From Lepidodermella squamata (Eukaryota > Gastrotricha): 64,000 bases of DNA. The stretch is from contig JBLDXI010000036.1 of the NCBI GenBank assembly GCA_047495785.1, positions 558,001 through 622,000 on the forward strand, read 5' to 3'. The first letter of the stretch is position 1, and every line of letters begins with the position of its first letter. This document shows, piece by piece, positions 36,356 to 47,131 of the stretch. Position numbers and translations under genes: made by a program. Under the pieces are notes generated by a model. It was given only the letters and a program-made list of their open reading frames with translations, did no database searches and had not been told where the DNA came from.

Positions 36356-37234
36356 GTCGGACTATTTCAGGAGTGCAAGTTCTTCCGCGACGTGAACGAT
36401 TTTGGTTTATAAGAACAACCTGCCGAAGTGCACCTTGGTCTATCCGGATTGGCTGAAAAATCTACTGCGAGCTCGATTCGTGGAGCAAGCCCCGGCACAA
36501 TTCGATAGTATTTACGACTCGATAGCCTGTTTCCATGTCTGTTGGCTCAATGTGCCTGGCCCTCGCCTAAAACTTGTTCCTTGTGTTACGCCTAAAACTT
36601 GTTCCTTGTGTTAATCAATGATTGCAACGTTTTCAGGCATTGAAATCAATAAAGAGAACAATGATTTGGCATAATTATAGTATTTGGTACCTCAGTGCAT
36701 GTGTCATCCCGGTGTCCTATAATATATTGGACAGTCTCAGAATAAACCATTATTAAACATTATATCATCATACGCAGAATGACAAGGCTAGATAAATTTT
36801 CCATAGCACCAATATTATCAAATTCGATTTTGACAGACTTTTTTTAGGAAAATAGTTACGGGCATTAGGTTAATTAGATGAACGGTTTTAGCTTCATTGC
36901 CCTCCAATCAAGACAATCGTCATGATAGCGAAATGAAAAATTAAGAGTATTTTGTTCGAAACATGCTCGGGACTTTTATTAAAATTTACATAAATGCTGG
37001 CAAGATTTTAAACCGAAGGAGACGAATGTAAATGATCTGAAAAATGCATAGCAGAACGACATGTAGAGAAAATATTTGAACAATAAACATTAACACTTTT
37101 CATTAATGCCATTGCTTACTTCACACCAGGTCATACGTTCAATTTAGCGATGGTTAGATAGACCATTTTTATGAAAGATAGTGATATAAAAAATCAAGAG
37201 AAGACATTGATTTTCATGGTTCTTTGTACAATTT
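36356..37234. other. Intergenic, nothing recognised
   Basis: AT-rich spacer containing an AATAAA-like signal near 36650 and the 3' region of the minus-strand gene at 37235. No coding structure was found. Confidence 0.4.
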
Positions 37235-37941
37235 TCAAATTCCGAATTGAATAGACAAATTCAGAAGAGCTGCTGCAATGAATGACCCTGAGACATGGGA
37301 CGAAGAAGATGTTGCAGCTCGATCTGATGGTGCAGCAGATGCTTTCACAGAAGTTGTCGTTGTCGTTGTAGTTGCCGTTGTAGTGGTGGTTGTAGTTCCG
37401 CAATCTACCTTGTTTGCACGGCTGTCTGCCCGCTCCGCAATATTCGTCCCACAGGTAATACTGCCCAGCGTGCTACAACCCCACACGTAAGTTGAGGCAG
37501 GTCCCCTTGAGGTTACGCTGAAATTCGCAGAAACATCGCCGTAGGCCTTGATGCAAAGCTGTGACTTTGTACAGTCGACATTAATCGTGTTGTCGGACGG
37601 CAAATTTGGCGACATCGAGTCGCCAGTTGATACGTAACTCTTACATTGATGCGTGAACACCGGTAGGTCGTTGCAGCGCTGGTCCATCTGCGCGTCGTTG
37701 CAGTTATACCCACAGCAGAAGCATGTTCGCGAGTAGGCCCTTACAACAGTGCCCCGGCTTCGTTAGTTGCAACTGAGGTTTCGTAAATTCCATCACAATC
37801 TGGCGCGTTTGGCAAGATGCTGACGTCAGTTGCGTTCCAAACGTAGGAAATCGTTGATATTCTCAACCCGAACGATCCTTGAATATCGACTTGAGCGTAG
37901 TTCTTTGAACACAGGAAACCAGTTGACGGGAAAGTAAACAC
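37235..37941 (-). CDS. Cysteine-rich surface protein with Thr-rich stalk, frame-broken or partial
   Basis: Two open segments, 37941-37741 and about 37740-37235, encode a cysteine-containing extracellular domain (CSKNYA, PDCDG, then TCFCCGYNCND and QRCND), a run of threonines and a hydrophobic C-terminus. That layout suits a GPI-anchored or tail-anchored surface protein. The two segments are in different frames and meet at a stop near 37741. A 57-bp intron (GTAAGG...GCGCAG) would join them but would delete the CFCCGYNCND motif, so a one-base indel is as likely. The signal-peptide exon was not found. The Ly6-like idea rests only on cysteine pattern. Confidence 0.45.
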
Positions 37942-39304
37942 CCGAGCGAAGTGTTGATGTAGACAGCAGACAGCTAATGACTTGCATCAGAGAGCGAAGC
38001 GCCGCTAGGGATGGCTGGCAGGGATCATCCCCACCAGTTCAAGAGGTCCGCAAGGTGAGCTCAGTCGACGACCAAAGGGGGGACCCTATGTTGATTTTCC
38101 TTATCCCAACCAGTATTCAGACTTAATATATCTTGATTTTATCTGATAGGCCGCTTTCGCCGATAGCTTCGTGGATTTTGCGATTTGCGATTTCCATCTG
38201 AGTCTCTCTCTCTCTCTCTCTCTCTCTCCTCCAATATCCTCTTTTTATTGTTATTATGTTTCAGTATTTATACTGCGGCACGCAGGCCGCTTATTGGTTG
38301 GTATGCGGGCCAATCGCTGATGCGTGGCTGGCTGACCGTTATCTTGACTGCTGTGTTGTCCGCGTCGGTGAAGCCCTGATCGAGGGTTCCTCCACTGATG
38401 AGGGCTAGGATGACGTGTAGTAGTGCCGATTGAGATCGCCAGTGACCAGGCTACAAACGGGCACGACCTTGTTTTGAATTCTGGGGATATTTATCTACTG
38501 CGGTGGAAGGGACCGGTCGATATGCGGCTAGGATAGCTATGAAGTCCTTCATCGAATTGATTGTTAGCCAAGCTGCCTCAGCTACAGGTGCCTCTTCAAT
38601 CAGTTGGACTGAGAGCCCTAGTGGGTCCATCTTGTGGTTTCGGGGGGTTTTCCCCTTTGGCCATCCGAACTAGGGGGTACGATAACCCTCATCCCCCCGT
38701 ACTTCGCGCCCTGCGGTCCAGGATGGGAAATTATTCTCCTGGGGTTGAACGAGGAACAGGGAAACAAAAAATCTCCCTGCTACTCGTTCTACATAAAATG
38801 TATGACTAATTAATTGTAGTCGCGATCTGCCAATTTCTCATCTTCAACAGAGCCCGGCATGCTGACTACAAATGATTAGTCATACAAAAATGTCTAATAA
38901 ATTGACTGAACGAGATAATCTTCAGCGCTGAAAGTAGGACATTCAATTTGATCCGAACCTGTATTAAAGCCACGCTCGTATAATCTGTCGTATAACTCCC
39001 AAATCGTCATAATCAGATATCACATTATTATATTATATCCCTAAAGCCTGCGTTTTTGTCGCTTGCTGAAATGTCGCACGCCAATGAATTAATAGATTGG
39101 TAGTAATAAAGTAGGTAAGAATGTTTGGACCTTTTTATTGCCGTGGTTTATCTTTTTTAATTAACGTTACGTAGGCCGTTAACAAAAGTTTGAAAATAGC
39201 TATGTAGCAAAAATTTTCACAAAAACTGTAACATCCTCACAATATGAACCTGAAATCGGTTCAAGGTTTCAGCCGTAATTTCTGGAAAATTGGGCCGGTC
39301 TATT
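37942..39304. other. Intergenic with CT microsatellite and element fragment
   Basis: Contains a (CT)n run at about 38203-38229. A 38110-38165 segment is similar to the intron/exon junction of the peptide gene at 23700-23760. A GC-richer stretch at 38628-38716 resembles the hAT-like MITE at 48440-48594 but lacks its left end. No gene was recognised. Confidence 0.45.
38628..38716. mobile_element. Partial copy of the 155-bp hAT-like MITE
   Basis: Shares CTTTGGCC...GAACTxGGGGGTACGATA and CCCCCCGTACTTCGCGC with the intact element at 48440-48594. The terminal CAGTG end is missing. Confidence 0.65.
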
Positions 39305-40510
39305 TCAAGCAGGGGCTACCAGCGAGCGATTAACAAATTTGTAGTATTTCCGCTGAAGCCATTCCATAATCGGTTTTGTCCACCCGGGCTTGATCATGAG
39401 CACGCAATTTCCAACAACCATTTCCAAAATAATACAATACGGCGATACTTTTCCCAATATTGGATCGACCAATTGCAGCCCGAAATCATACCAAAAGTGC
39501 TCCATGACAAACGCGAATAGCGCTGGAATGTGAAATGTGACGTAGATGAAGAAAACGGCCACAGATTGCTGAGCGAAAAACACCTCACGAGCCCGCCATT
39601 CCGCTAGCTTTTCCGCCAGAGATTTCTGCTGCAAGTTCGCAGAAGCATCGCTTTTCTTACTGGGAGCCGATCCACTCGTCATCGAACCTACCATTTGCTT
39701 CTTAGCCCGTCTGATACAATCGTAGATTTTGTAATAGTTCATAGCTAGAAATGAGGCTGGGATGTAAACTGCAGCGGCGTAGTACATCATTAGGATAAAG
39801 CCCGAGTCCAAATTGCCGACCAAACGGAAGTGATACGGTCCGCAGACCCAGGCGACCCGGCCATCAGGGAATGACAATAATTCCCTTCGCCATGACGCAT
39901 GAGGCCACAGACCGATGAAAACAGGGGTGATAATGCAAGCTACAACCATTCCCGCCACCATTCCTAATAGCTTCTTGGTATTTGCTCGGTAGTTAGGGCT
40001 GTTTGATAGGATGCAAAGCCGGCGTTCGTAGGAAATCAGCATTTTCGTGAATGTCCCGAATGCGCCTGTAGCGTAGAGCAGCCAATAAACCCCTTCGCAA
40101 GTCCGGTCGCCCAGATCCCAGGATCCTGTATTAAGGGTCATCAATAGCCCTACAGTGTGATCGCAAGCGAAGAGAATGTTTCGAACTCCATCGATTGCGA
40201 CCAGCATTAGCAGCTCCCGTTTCACCCCGCGTTTGGAGTAGATGTAGCAGCTCAATGCAGTAGTGAAAATCACGATTATCGACGTGATGAGGTACAGCAG
40301 AACCCACGATAGGCGGCTTTCGAAAGTTTCGAGATAGAAGTTGTGGTACCAGCTGATGAATTGCGGCCGTGGTCCGTCGTAGCCAGCATCGGGCAGGTAA
40401 ATGCTGATCCAACCATTTTCCAAAAACTTCACCGGCCTCCCAGTTCGATTCAATGCAGCGCCTCGCTGCACGGATGTCGAGTTTAGAGTAGAGTTCTGAG
40501 TTGAATTCAT
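39305..40510 (-). CDS. Seven-transmembrane receptor C (paralogue of A)
   Basis: A 401-residue single-exon protein, the same length as receptor A and identical to it over most of its length. It shares the NSTQNST start, SYERRLCILS after TM3 and LMIKPGW in TM7. Upstream sequence (about 40520-40640) also matches that of receptor A, so a gene plus promoter was duplicated. Differences cluster in the N-terminus and third intracellular loop. Function as for receptor A. Confidence 0.75.
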   Translation of the reverse strand: MNSTQNSTLNSTSVQRGAALNRTGRPVKFLENGWISIYLPDAGYDGPRPQFISWYHNFYLETFESRLSWVLLYLITSIIVIFTTALSCYIYSKRGVKRELLMLVAIDGVRNILFACDHTVGLLMTLNTGSWDLGDRTCEGVYWLLYATGAFGTFTKMLISYERRLCILSNSPNYRANTKKLLGMVAGMVVACIITPVFIGLWPHASWRRELLSFPDGRVAWVCGPYHFRLVGNLDSGFILMMYYAAAVYIPASFLAMNYYKIYDCIRRAKKQMVGSMTSGSAPSKKSDASANLQQKSLAEKLAEWRAREVFFAQQSVAVFFIYVTFHIPALFAFVMEHFWYDFGLQLVDPILGKVSPYCIILEMVVGNCVLMIKPGWTKPIMEWLQRKYYKFVNRSLVAPA

Positions 40511-41104
40511 CGCGGTAAATTAAAACCTGACTGAGATGTCTTTGACCTGCTGATCGTCAGGTCTTTCGAGGCCTAATTAGGCATAATGCTTATCTGGTGC
40601 AACGCAAGTGTGTCTGGAGCACTGGCTAACTTGAGCTGAGAAAAATCCATTTGTTGATTAGCTACCTAACCTCAAGAACAGTTTTGGCATTGATTTTACA
40701 AAAACAGCCCTACTCTCACGAAAATTGTCGGAGAAATAAAAAGAAACGGAAACATCTTGCTTTCAGATTGGATAAGGTGAACTCGAATGGTCGACTCAAT
40801 TTCGAAAATGCAGTGTTCATAAAACAAGAACCTGGATTCTTTTGAACTAAAAAATCGAGTCTCACGCCAATCGAAATTTGTCTATTCTCCGCGAGACTTT
40901 GGCGATAACTAATTGATCAGAGGAGTCTCAGGATTAAGGCTGTTTACCCAACCAGTTTGAGAGTCGCTCCTCTGAGCCCTGATAAACGCTGACTCGGGGC
41001 TCGAATATCCTGCTTCATACACCAAAGGTCCATAAAGAAAATCGTTCAGCCTCGAAAATAGTTGCTATATATTTTTTATTTGATATTTTGGTAACATCAC
41101 GGGG
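40511..41104. other. Upstream region of receptor C, no gene
   Basis: The part nearest the receptor matches the corresponding part upstream of receptor A (for example GCAAGTGTGTCTGGAGCACTG at about 40604-40624 and 30889-30909). The rest holds nothing recognisable. Confidence 0.45.
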
Positions 41105-43179
41105 TCACGAAAAATTGATTCGCCAGCGGCCGAATTTTTTAACAGGCGGATGTTTGAACGTGAAGATTGAATTTTTAGAAAAACTCGCGAGGGCTGACGT
41201 CAGAATGACAATCGGGCAAATGACGGCAATTACCGGTATGAGCTCGGCGCGGAAGCACGTCGACTTCTTGTCGCCACTGCCGCAAACCACGCCGCTGTGA
41301 TGGATAATCTCGAACATGCAAAAGCCGAAGAGAATTGTCGCAACGGCTAGTACAGCACACCAACTTCGCAAATAGCACGAATACTGAAGGCGCATGCGGA
41401 AGTTGTAGAAAATATGGCAATTGTACGACAGCTGGCAGTAGTCGCACGTCAAATACGGCCAGTCTAATCGATCGGTTAGGCTTAGCTTATCCCGCAGTAG
41501 CCGTTCGAAGCATAGGTGGTGAACGAAGCCTTCACATCCGCAAAAATCGGAGTAAACTGGGGCGATTTTGCTTTCGCCGAGGAAGCGGTGCCTACGGCAT
41601 AGACTGCATGTAGGTTCGGTTTTTTCGTAGACTATGTTAAGCCCGACTTCAATGTGCTGAGATACGTTTCGGTGGAATTTAAAGACGCGACGGCGGGCTA
41701 GCAGGGCGCTGAAGAGAACAATCAGCATTACGAACCAGATTAGGCCGAGGAATGCGACTAGACCACTGAAAATAGCTCCTGAATTGCAGTCGTGGCACCA
41801 GGGTATCCAAGAGTGGTGGAAAGCGTGGTATCGGAAGATGAGAGCGACTTGGACTGAGGCAGGTATGAGGATCAGAGTCGTGAGGACAAAGATGATGCAG
41901 AAAATGTGGCGTAGCGCTGAGTTGGATGGCCAGCATCCTTGGAACCAGTTGACGTTTCGCCAGAAAAAGTCACTAAATTAGGAATAATTACGAAAATTTC
42001 TTAGAATTTAGATAAAAAATTCGAAATTATTCCTTATATCACATAAGGAATTACGCTCGTATTTGATTTTAATCTGAAAAAAAACAAAAATCCCCAGTTT
42101 CGAATTTGGAGAGTTGAAAGTTAAAATAAATCCTGTTTTCCATTCAGTTGGTAGCTTTAGATTGGATGCGCATATGATTTCTTACTAAACTGCTGCGACA
42201 AAGACACCGCAACAAGTATCGGCTCAATAGTCAATAGCCAACTATAATTTATAACTATTTCTGGACATTCCTTTCTCTTAAATCTCATGATCGAATTTAG
42301 AGAAAATGTCGCTGTGAGCCAAATACTTATCGGGTGTGAAATGTGATTATCTCATTAAGCTCATTTGTCGGGGATTTTAGCAAAACACGATACCGCAGGG
42401 AATTATCCCCCACTTTCAATGCTCATAGCGCAAATCGATATCATTCATAGTTATTTTCTGAAGGGGAAAATAAAATTCTCTGAAATTCGATGATTCTTGA
42501 AAGTTCAATAATGGGTCTTTTTGGGGTTAAAGTTATCGAAAAACAATTCCACTACAGGAATTATGATATCTGCCTCTCTTGGGTGTCATAGCTTCTAAAT
42601 AAATAAATAAAAAAATAAATAAATCTTGGCCACTGACATTTTATACCCAGTTTCGATTAAAATTCGTGATTGTTTAAATTGACGTTGAAACTCGAATTTG
42701 ACGTTGAAATAGAAATGTCATAAAAATTCATATTTATTTAAGGATAGAAATTTCGCCCAGTAGTATGCAATTTCCACACTATATTGATTTAGTAGACCTT
42801 GATAGTTTGTGGTTGAACTACATTTTTTCCATGCTTAGCAGTGGGTTTACTAAAAAATTCTATAGAGGATTTACCTATTGAAAGGCCGATTGCATTTCGG
42901 GCAGCAAATTCTGTTGTAAATATCAACCGTGAGTTCATCCTTTTGCCGCCGCAGATACTTGTCGAAACACGGAGCATGGACATAACTCTGCGCCGCCGGG
43001 CACAAGCAAACATTGCCGAACAGCGGGACGGTGTGAGTCCTACGGAGAAAAACGAGGAACGACGTCTCATACTGGTAGACGCCGTGGCCACACAGGCGGC
43101 ACCGCGGCTCTGCGGCCTCGGCCATTTCGACTGCACCCAGCAGCGCTGTGTGGCCTGTTCTGGCTAGCGCTGAAATCAT
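41105..43179 (-). CDS. Membrane protein with two RING-CH modules
   Basis: Exon 1 (43179-42875) encodes a RING-CH-type zinc finger: CRLCGHG, LCPAAQSYVHAPCFDKYL, CPKCNRPFN. Its donor GTAAAT joins, in matching phase, an exon starting at 41972 after the acceptor AATTTAG and running to 41105. That exon gives two membrane segments, a second RING-CH finger (CSLCRRH, FCGCEGFVHHLCFE, CDYCQLSYNC) and two more membrane segments. The product is about 390 residues. The layout, finger plus two helices repeated, suggests internal duplication of the unit seen alone at 45318-45887 and 46214-46771. RING-CH membrane proteins of the MARCH type are E3 ubiquitin ligases for membrane proteins; that role is inferred. 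The start could be the later methionine at 43125. Confidence 0.7.
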
Positions 43180-43411
43180 GACGGCGCAAAATGCTTATAC
43201 TGCAGTGATATCGCAGTATAATAAAAAGTCTATAATGCACGCATACTCAATCACTCACGCGCGAGTGATAACAAGACCGATCGCGCTTCATTTTATTGCA
43301 TACTTGGATATATATATTCGCCATGACCGCCACCACCAATTATCATTATACCAGACACATAAGTGCCGTGTTTGTTTTTCGCCCTCAACAAATTCGATGT
43401 TGCTGCTTTTT

Positions 43412-45035
43412 TTACAAACTGAAGCGATCGGAGAAGAATTTGCGCATTCGGTCCAGGAAATAAGGACGGCCTCCGTTCGATTTCTTTGATTCAACAGCCT
43501 TGTTTTTGGTTGATGATGGCTTTTGATTAGATTTGCCAGAATTAGGTCGGGTCACCTTGGACATTCGCGAGTTTGTCTTTTTCGCTTGTTTGACGGTCTT
43601 CTGAGGCTGTTTAGCTCTACCTACATTTTTCTTGCCATTTTTACCCCCTTGTAAAACTGGTTTCACGGCTTTTTTCGGGTATTTGCTAGCCTCTTTCTTA
43701 GGCTTTGAAAGTTTTGTAGGGGTTTGCTTCAATTTTCCATTTTTCACCGGTTCCGCTTTCGCAGCTTTCTGGGTCTTTGGTTTAACATTAAGGGTTTGCG
43801 TTTTGAGAGGAACCGCGGCTACGGGCTTGACCTGGACTGCCTTGTTAGTTTTCTTCGTAGTCGGGTTATACTTTACGTCGATATGGGGCGGCGTTTTCTC
43901 GAAAGTATACGTATAGCCATCTCCATTCGAATACTGCTCATCCCCATTGCTCAGCCTGCCAATGAATTTAAACTGACTTTTCACGAGTTTTTCCAGTCCA
44001 GGATTTTGCGACAGGCTGTAGTCGATTTTGTACCCGGTTGCGTGGGAATATTCGCCGGATTTATGCCCGACTTCAGTGCCGCCGGTTACAACCAAGGTTC
44101 GGCCGTAGAGCTGGCGTAGATTGATTGCTGATTGAACAACTTCAGGCCGCATACCGTCAAGAGAAGTGCATCGCTTGTTAGTTTTATCATTGCAATTGCC
44201 ACTGCTGCTTAGTTTGATACCTTGAAATCAAAATGGACACTAGATTTTAGTGAGTAGATAGGTCTCTAAGGAAAATTCAAAATTTATCGATTTTCGACAT
44301 TTTAGAAGAAAAATTCTTCGAATTTCCGTTTCCTTTTTCTATTAGCTAAGAGCTAAGAAATGAAGTTTTTAGGATTTTAGATAACGAGAGGATTTGTCTA
44401 TTTTTTCACGATTTTCTATGTTTTTTTCTAAATTTACTAAAATATCAGACAAAAAAAGCAAATTAATCTTATAATTTCCGTTGTTCTTCAAAAAATTATA
44501 ACTTGCCATTTTGTCGAAATATTTCGTAGTTATTTGAATTTCCCTTTGTGGGAGGTTTCGGCGCAGTTTGAGGGCTTGACACTGGCTTCGCTGGGCTTTG
44601 GATAGCGTAAGGCGTTGCAGCCATGCGAGATTGTACTTTCGCCCAGTATTTAACGGTAGATTCTGCTCTACAACCTCGCGGGCCTCCGTTGTGGATCCTC
44701 GCGAAATCCTGACAAGTCGGCTGGCGATCACTACCAACACACCGCTGTGCGTATCGTTTCATGTAGTTCTGCACGCATCGCTCGCTGCACTGCATTGAAG
44801 CGGCGCATTTCTTCCAGTCTGGATCGACCCCACCGCCGGGCAGACAGTCTTTATGGTAGTCTTCCTTGATTTGATACGGCCCGCATGACAGCGAATTGAC
44901 ATCATATTTACAACCGGTTTGAGCCGCGTTGCAGCCGCTTTCTTGAAGGCAGATGGCCTTCAGGCAAGAGCCATCAACATCGGCATTTGCTATGGCTAAA
45001 ATAGCTGATATAATTATTGCTAAATTCGAGACCAT
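43412..45035 (-). CDS. Predicted secreted i-type lysozyme fused to M15-type peptidase
   Basis: Exon 1 (45035-44507) encodes a signal peptide (MVSNLAIIISAILAIANA) and a destabilase/i-type lysozyme domain, with the ICLQESGC glutamate and the YDVNSLSCGPYQIK aspartate in catalytic positions, then a Pro/Ser linker. The frame otherwise stops at 44496. A GC-AG intron (donor GCAAGT after 44507, acceptor TTTCAAG before 44220) joins it in phase to 44220-43412. That exon holds an M15-like domain (VTGGTEVGH, YSHATGYKID, PPHIDVKY give His, Asp, His zinc ligands) and a lysine-rich tail of about 150 residues. The product is about 445 residues. Lysozyme cuts peptidoglycan glycans and M15 enzymes cut its peptides, so digestion of bacterial walls is inferred. 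If the junction is wrong these are two adjacent genes, the second lacking a visible start. Confidence 0.65.
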
Positions 45036-45317
45036 GTTGATATGGGAAAATAATATTGTAAATTCTGCGGGCAATTTTTCAAAGGGGCGTGACTGAAAGC
45101 GTGGGTGTTTAGCCATATTTTTTTCCTTCCCACGAATTTTAACAGCTACATATACAACTTTATCACGGCACCTGAAGTCTCTCAGCTTACAAAAAGAAGA
45201 ATAATCATGAAAATAACGCATTTACAAACATCCTTTTTTATTTGATAAAAACGGTACTTGTGCTATATTTCAATGCTAATATTTGTGAATCTGTCAAGTG
45301 AAAGTGGGTATTTATAT

Positions 45318-45887
45318 TTATAATTGAGATACTAATATGGAAGCTTTTGCTGTAGCAGATTCGAAATTTCGTCTATCCAGCTTTTTCACGTCTTTATGAA
45401 GAGCTAAAATAGGAAGGTTGCCACATAGTCCTGGTAAAAAGGCGCAATTCGCAAAAAATGTGAAAGCGCATTGAAATACAATGATAATCAAGGAAAAAAT
45501 GCAGAGAAATAGCTCAGGTGATATGGGGAAAAAGTTGCCCGAACTTGACACACAGCAATATGAGTACAGCGTATAAACTGAAGGAGCGAGGATGATATTA
45601 GCGATCAGCAACAGTAAAGCCGATTTTGAATGAAAAAAACGAACAGGTAAAGTGTGAAAAATCTTGCATTTAAACGGCTGGTCACACTCTCCACAAACTG
45701 GCGGCAAATTAGATGGGTTTGATCGAATAAAATTCTCGAAGCAAATTCGATGAATATAACAGGCTTCGCATGAACAAATGCTTTCGTATAATTCACCAGT
45801 ATTAGTAGCTAAATTGCTGCCAGGTCTCATGAAAGTTTGATTCGGACCCAACTTGCAAAATCGGCAAACAGGCTCTAAAAGGGCCAT
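45318..45887 (-). CDS. Small RING-CH membrane protein, paralogue 1
   Basis: The start MALLEPVCRFCKLGPN is chosen because the paralogue at 46771 begins the same way. The finger runs CRFC, SICSCEACYIHRICFENF, CGECDQPFKC, followed by two hydrophobic segments and a short tail with the LHKDVKKLDRRNF motif. It is about 189 residues, the usual form of MARCH-like E3 ligases (finger plus two helices). Upstream text shared with the next gene shows tandem duplication including the promoter. Confidence 0.75.
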   Translation of the reverse strand: MALLEPVCRFCKLGPNQTFMRPGSNLATNTGELYESICSCEACYIHRICFENFIRSNPSNLPPVCGECDQPFKCKIFHTLPVRFFHSKSALLLLIANIILAPSVYTLYSYCCVSSSGNFFPISPELFLCIFSLIIIVFQCAFTFFANCAFLPGLCGNLPILALHKDVKKLDRRNFESATAKASILVSQL

Positions 45888-46213
45888 TTGAAATAAGCTG
45901 AAAGATTGAAATTCTGTGCGGATCAGCCATCGTGCCACATTTATAGGCATGAGGTAATGCGAAAATCAATAAGCGGAACCTCGCGTAGTGTGCGTCTAGA
46001 CCGTACAAAATCAAAACATGCGAGTGACCTCACGCAATGAATCATCGGATTACGCACTTGCGCACCTGAAGTCTTACAAAAAATGACAGATAATCATGAA
46101 AATAACTTAGAGGAATTACTCCTTTACAAACATCCCTTTTTATTTGATAAAAACTTTATATGTGCTATATATTAAAGCTAATTTTTGAAAATCAGTCAAT
46201 TGAAAGTGGGTGT

Positions 46214-46771
46214 TTATTGTCGAGAGATATATTTGGAAGCTTGCGCCGTAGCAGAATCAAAATTTTGCCTATCGACTGTTTTCACATCTTCATGAAGATT
46301 CAAAATTGGAAGTTTTCGATATAAATTCGGTACAAATATTATGTTGGCGAATAATGTCAAAGCAAATTGAACTATAATGACGATGAATGCTAAAGCGCAG
46401 GGCACAAGTTGATGCCATGATGCCACACAGCAGAAATAGAACGACGTAACTACTAAAGGAAGGAGCAGGAAATTAGCAAACAGCAAGATTCGTGCCGATT
46501 TTGAATTCAGTAACCGAGCTATAACATTGCGGAGAATCTTGCATTTGAATGGCGTATTGCAGTCTCCACATATCGGAGGCAAGTTACCGCGATCTGATGC
46601 GTTTGATCGTATAAAATTCTCAAAGCAATCTCGATGAATGTAATTGGCTTCGCATGAACATATGTTTTTATATAATTCACCAGTATTACTAGCTATGTTG
46701 CTGCCAGGTCTCATGAAAGTTTGATTAGGACCCAACTTGCAAAATCGGCAAACAGGCTCTAGTAGGGCCAT
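46214..46771 (-). CDS. Small RING-CH membrane protein, paralogue 2
   Basis: 185 residues, closely similar to the gene at 45318-45887: the same MALLEPVCRFCKLGPN start, ICSCEANYIHRDCFENF, CGDCNTPFKC, two membrane helices and a LHEDVKTVDRQNF tail. A probable E3 ubiquitin ligase of endomembranes by family. The shared 5' region (the GGATCAGCCATCGTGCCACA block) suggests common regulation. Confidence 0.75.
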   Translation of the reverse strand: MALLEPVCRFCKLGPNQTFMRPGSNIASNTGELYKNICSCEANYIHRDCFENFIRSNASDRGNLPPICGDCNTPFKCKILRNVIARLLNSKSARILLFANFLLLPLVVTSFYFCCVASWHQLVPCALAFIVIIVQFALTLFANIIFVPNLYRKLPILNLHEDVKTVDRQNFDSATAQASKYISRQ

Positions 46772-47131
46772 TTGAAATAAGATACAAGATTGAAATTATG
46801 TGCGGATCAGCCATCGTGCCACATTTATAGGCATGAAGTAATGCGAAAATCGATAAGCGGAACCTAGCGTAGTGTGCGCCAAGACCGTACATAATCAAAA
46901 CAGACTATGCGAGTGACCTCACGCGATGAATCATCGGAATGCGTCTTACGCACTCTCGCGTGAAAAAATTGTCAAGTATGCTTTCAGCAATCAGCCAGCA
47001 ATTAAAGCGATGAATTTTAATAATTTATTATATCAAGGCCAATCAAGGCCGCGTGAATTTGTCCTCGGGCTCAATTGCTGGTTCATTTGCGAGACATACA
47101 ACGGATTTTTCTTACTAAATTGTCTTGAAAC
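46772..47131. other. Intergenic between divergent genes
   Basis: The left part matches the upstream region of the neighbouring RING-CH paralogue. The right part leads into the glutaminase-like ankyrin gene on the other strand. No other gene was seen. Confidence 0.4.

Noticed and set aside
37278-37490. Valine-rich plus-strand protein
   Set aside because: It is the complement of the threonine-rich stalk of the minus-strand surface protein.
44369-44740. Separate minus-strand protein in the lysozyme intron
   Set aside because: It is an alternative frame running through lysozyme coding sequence into AT-rich intron, with no domain.
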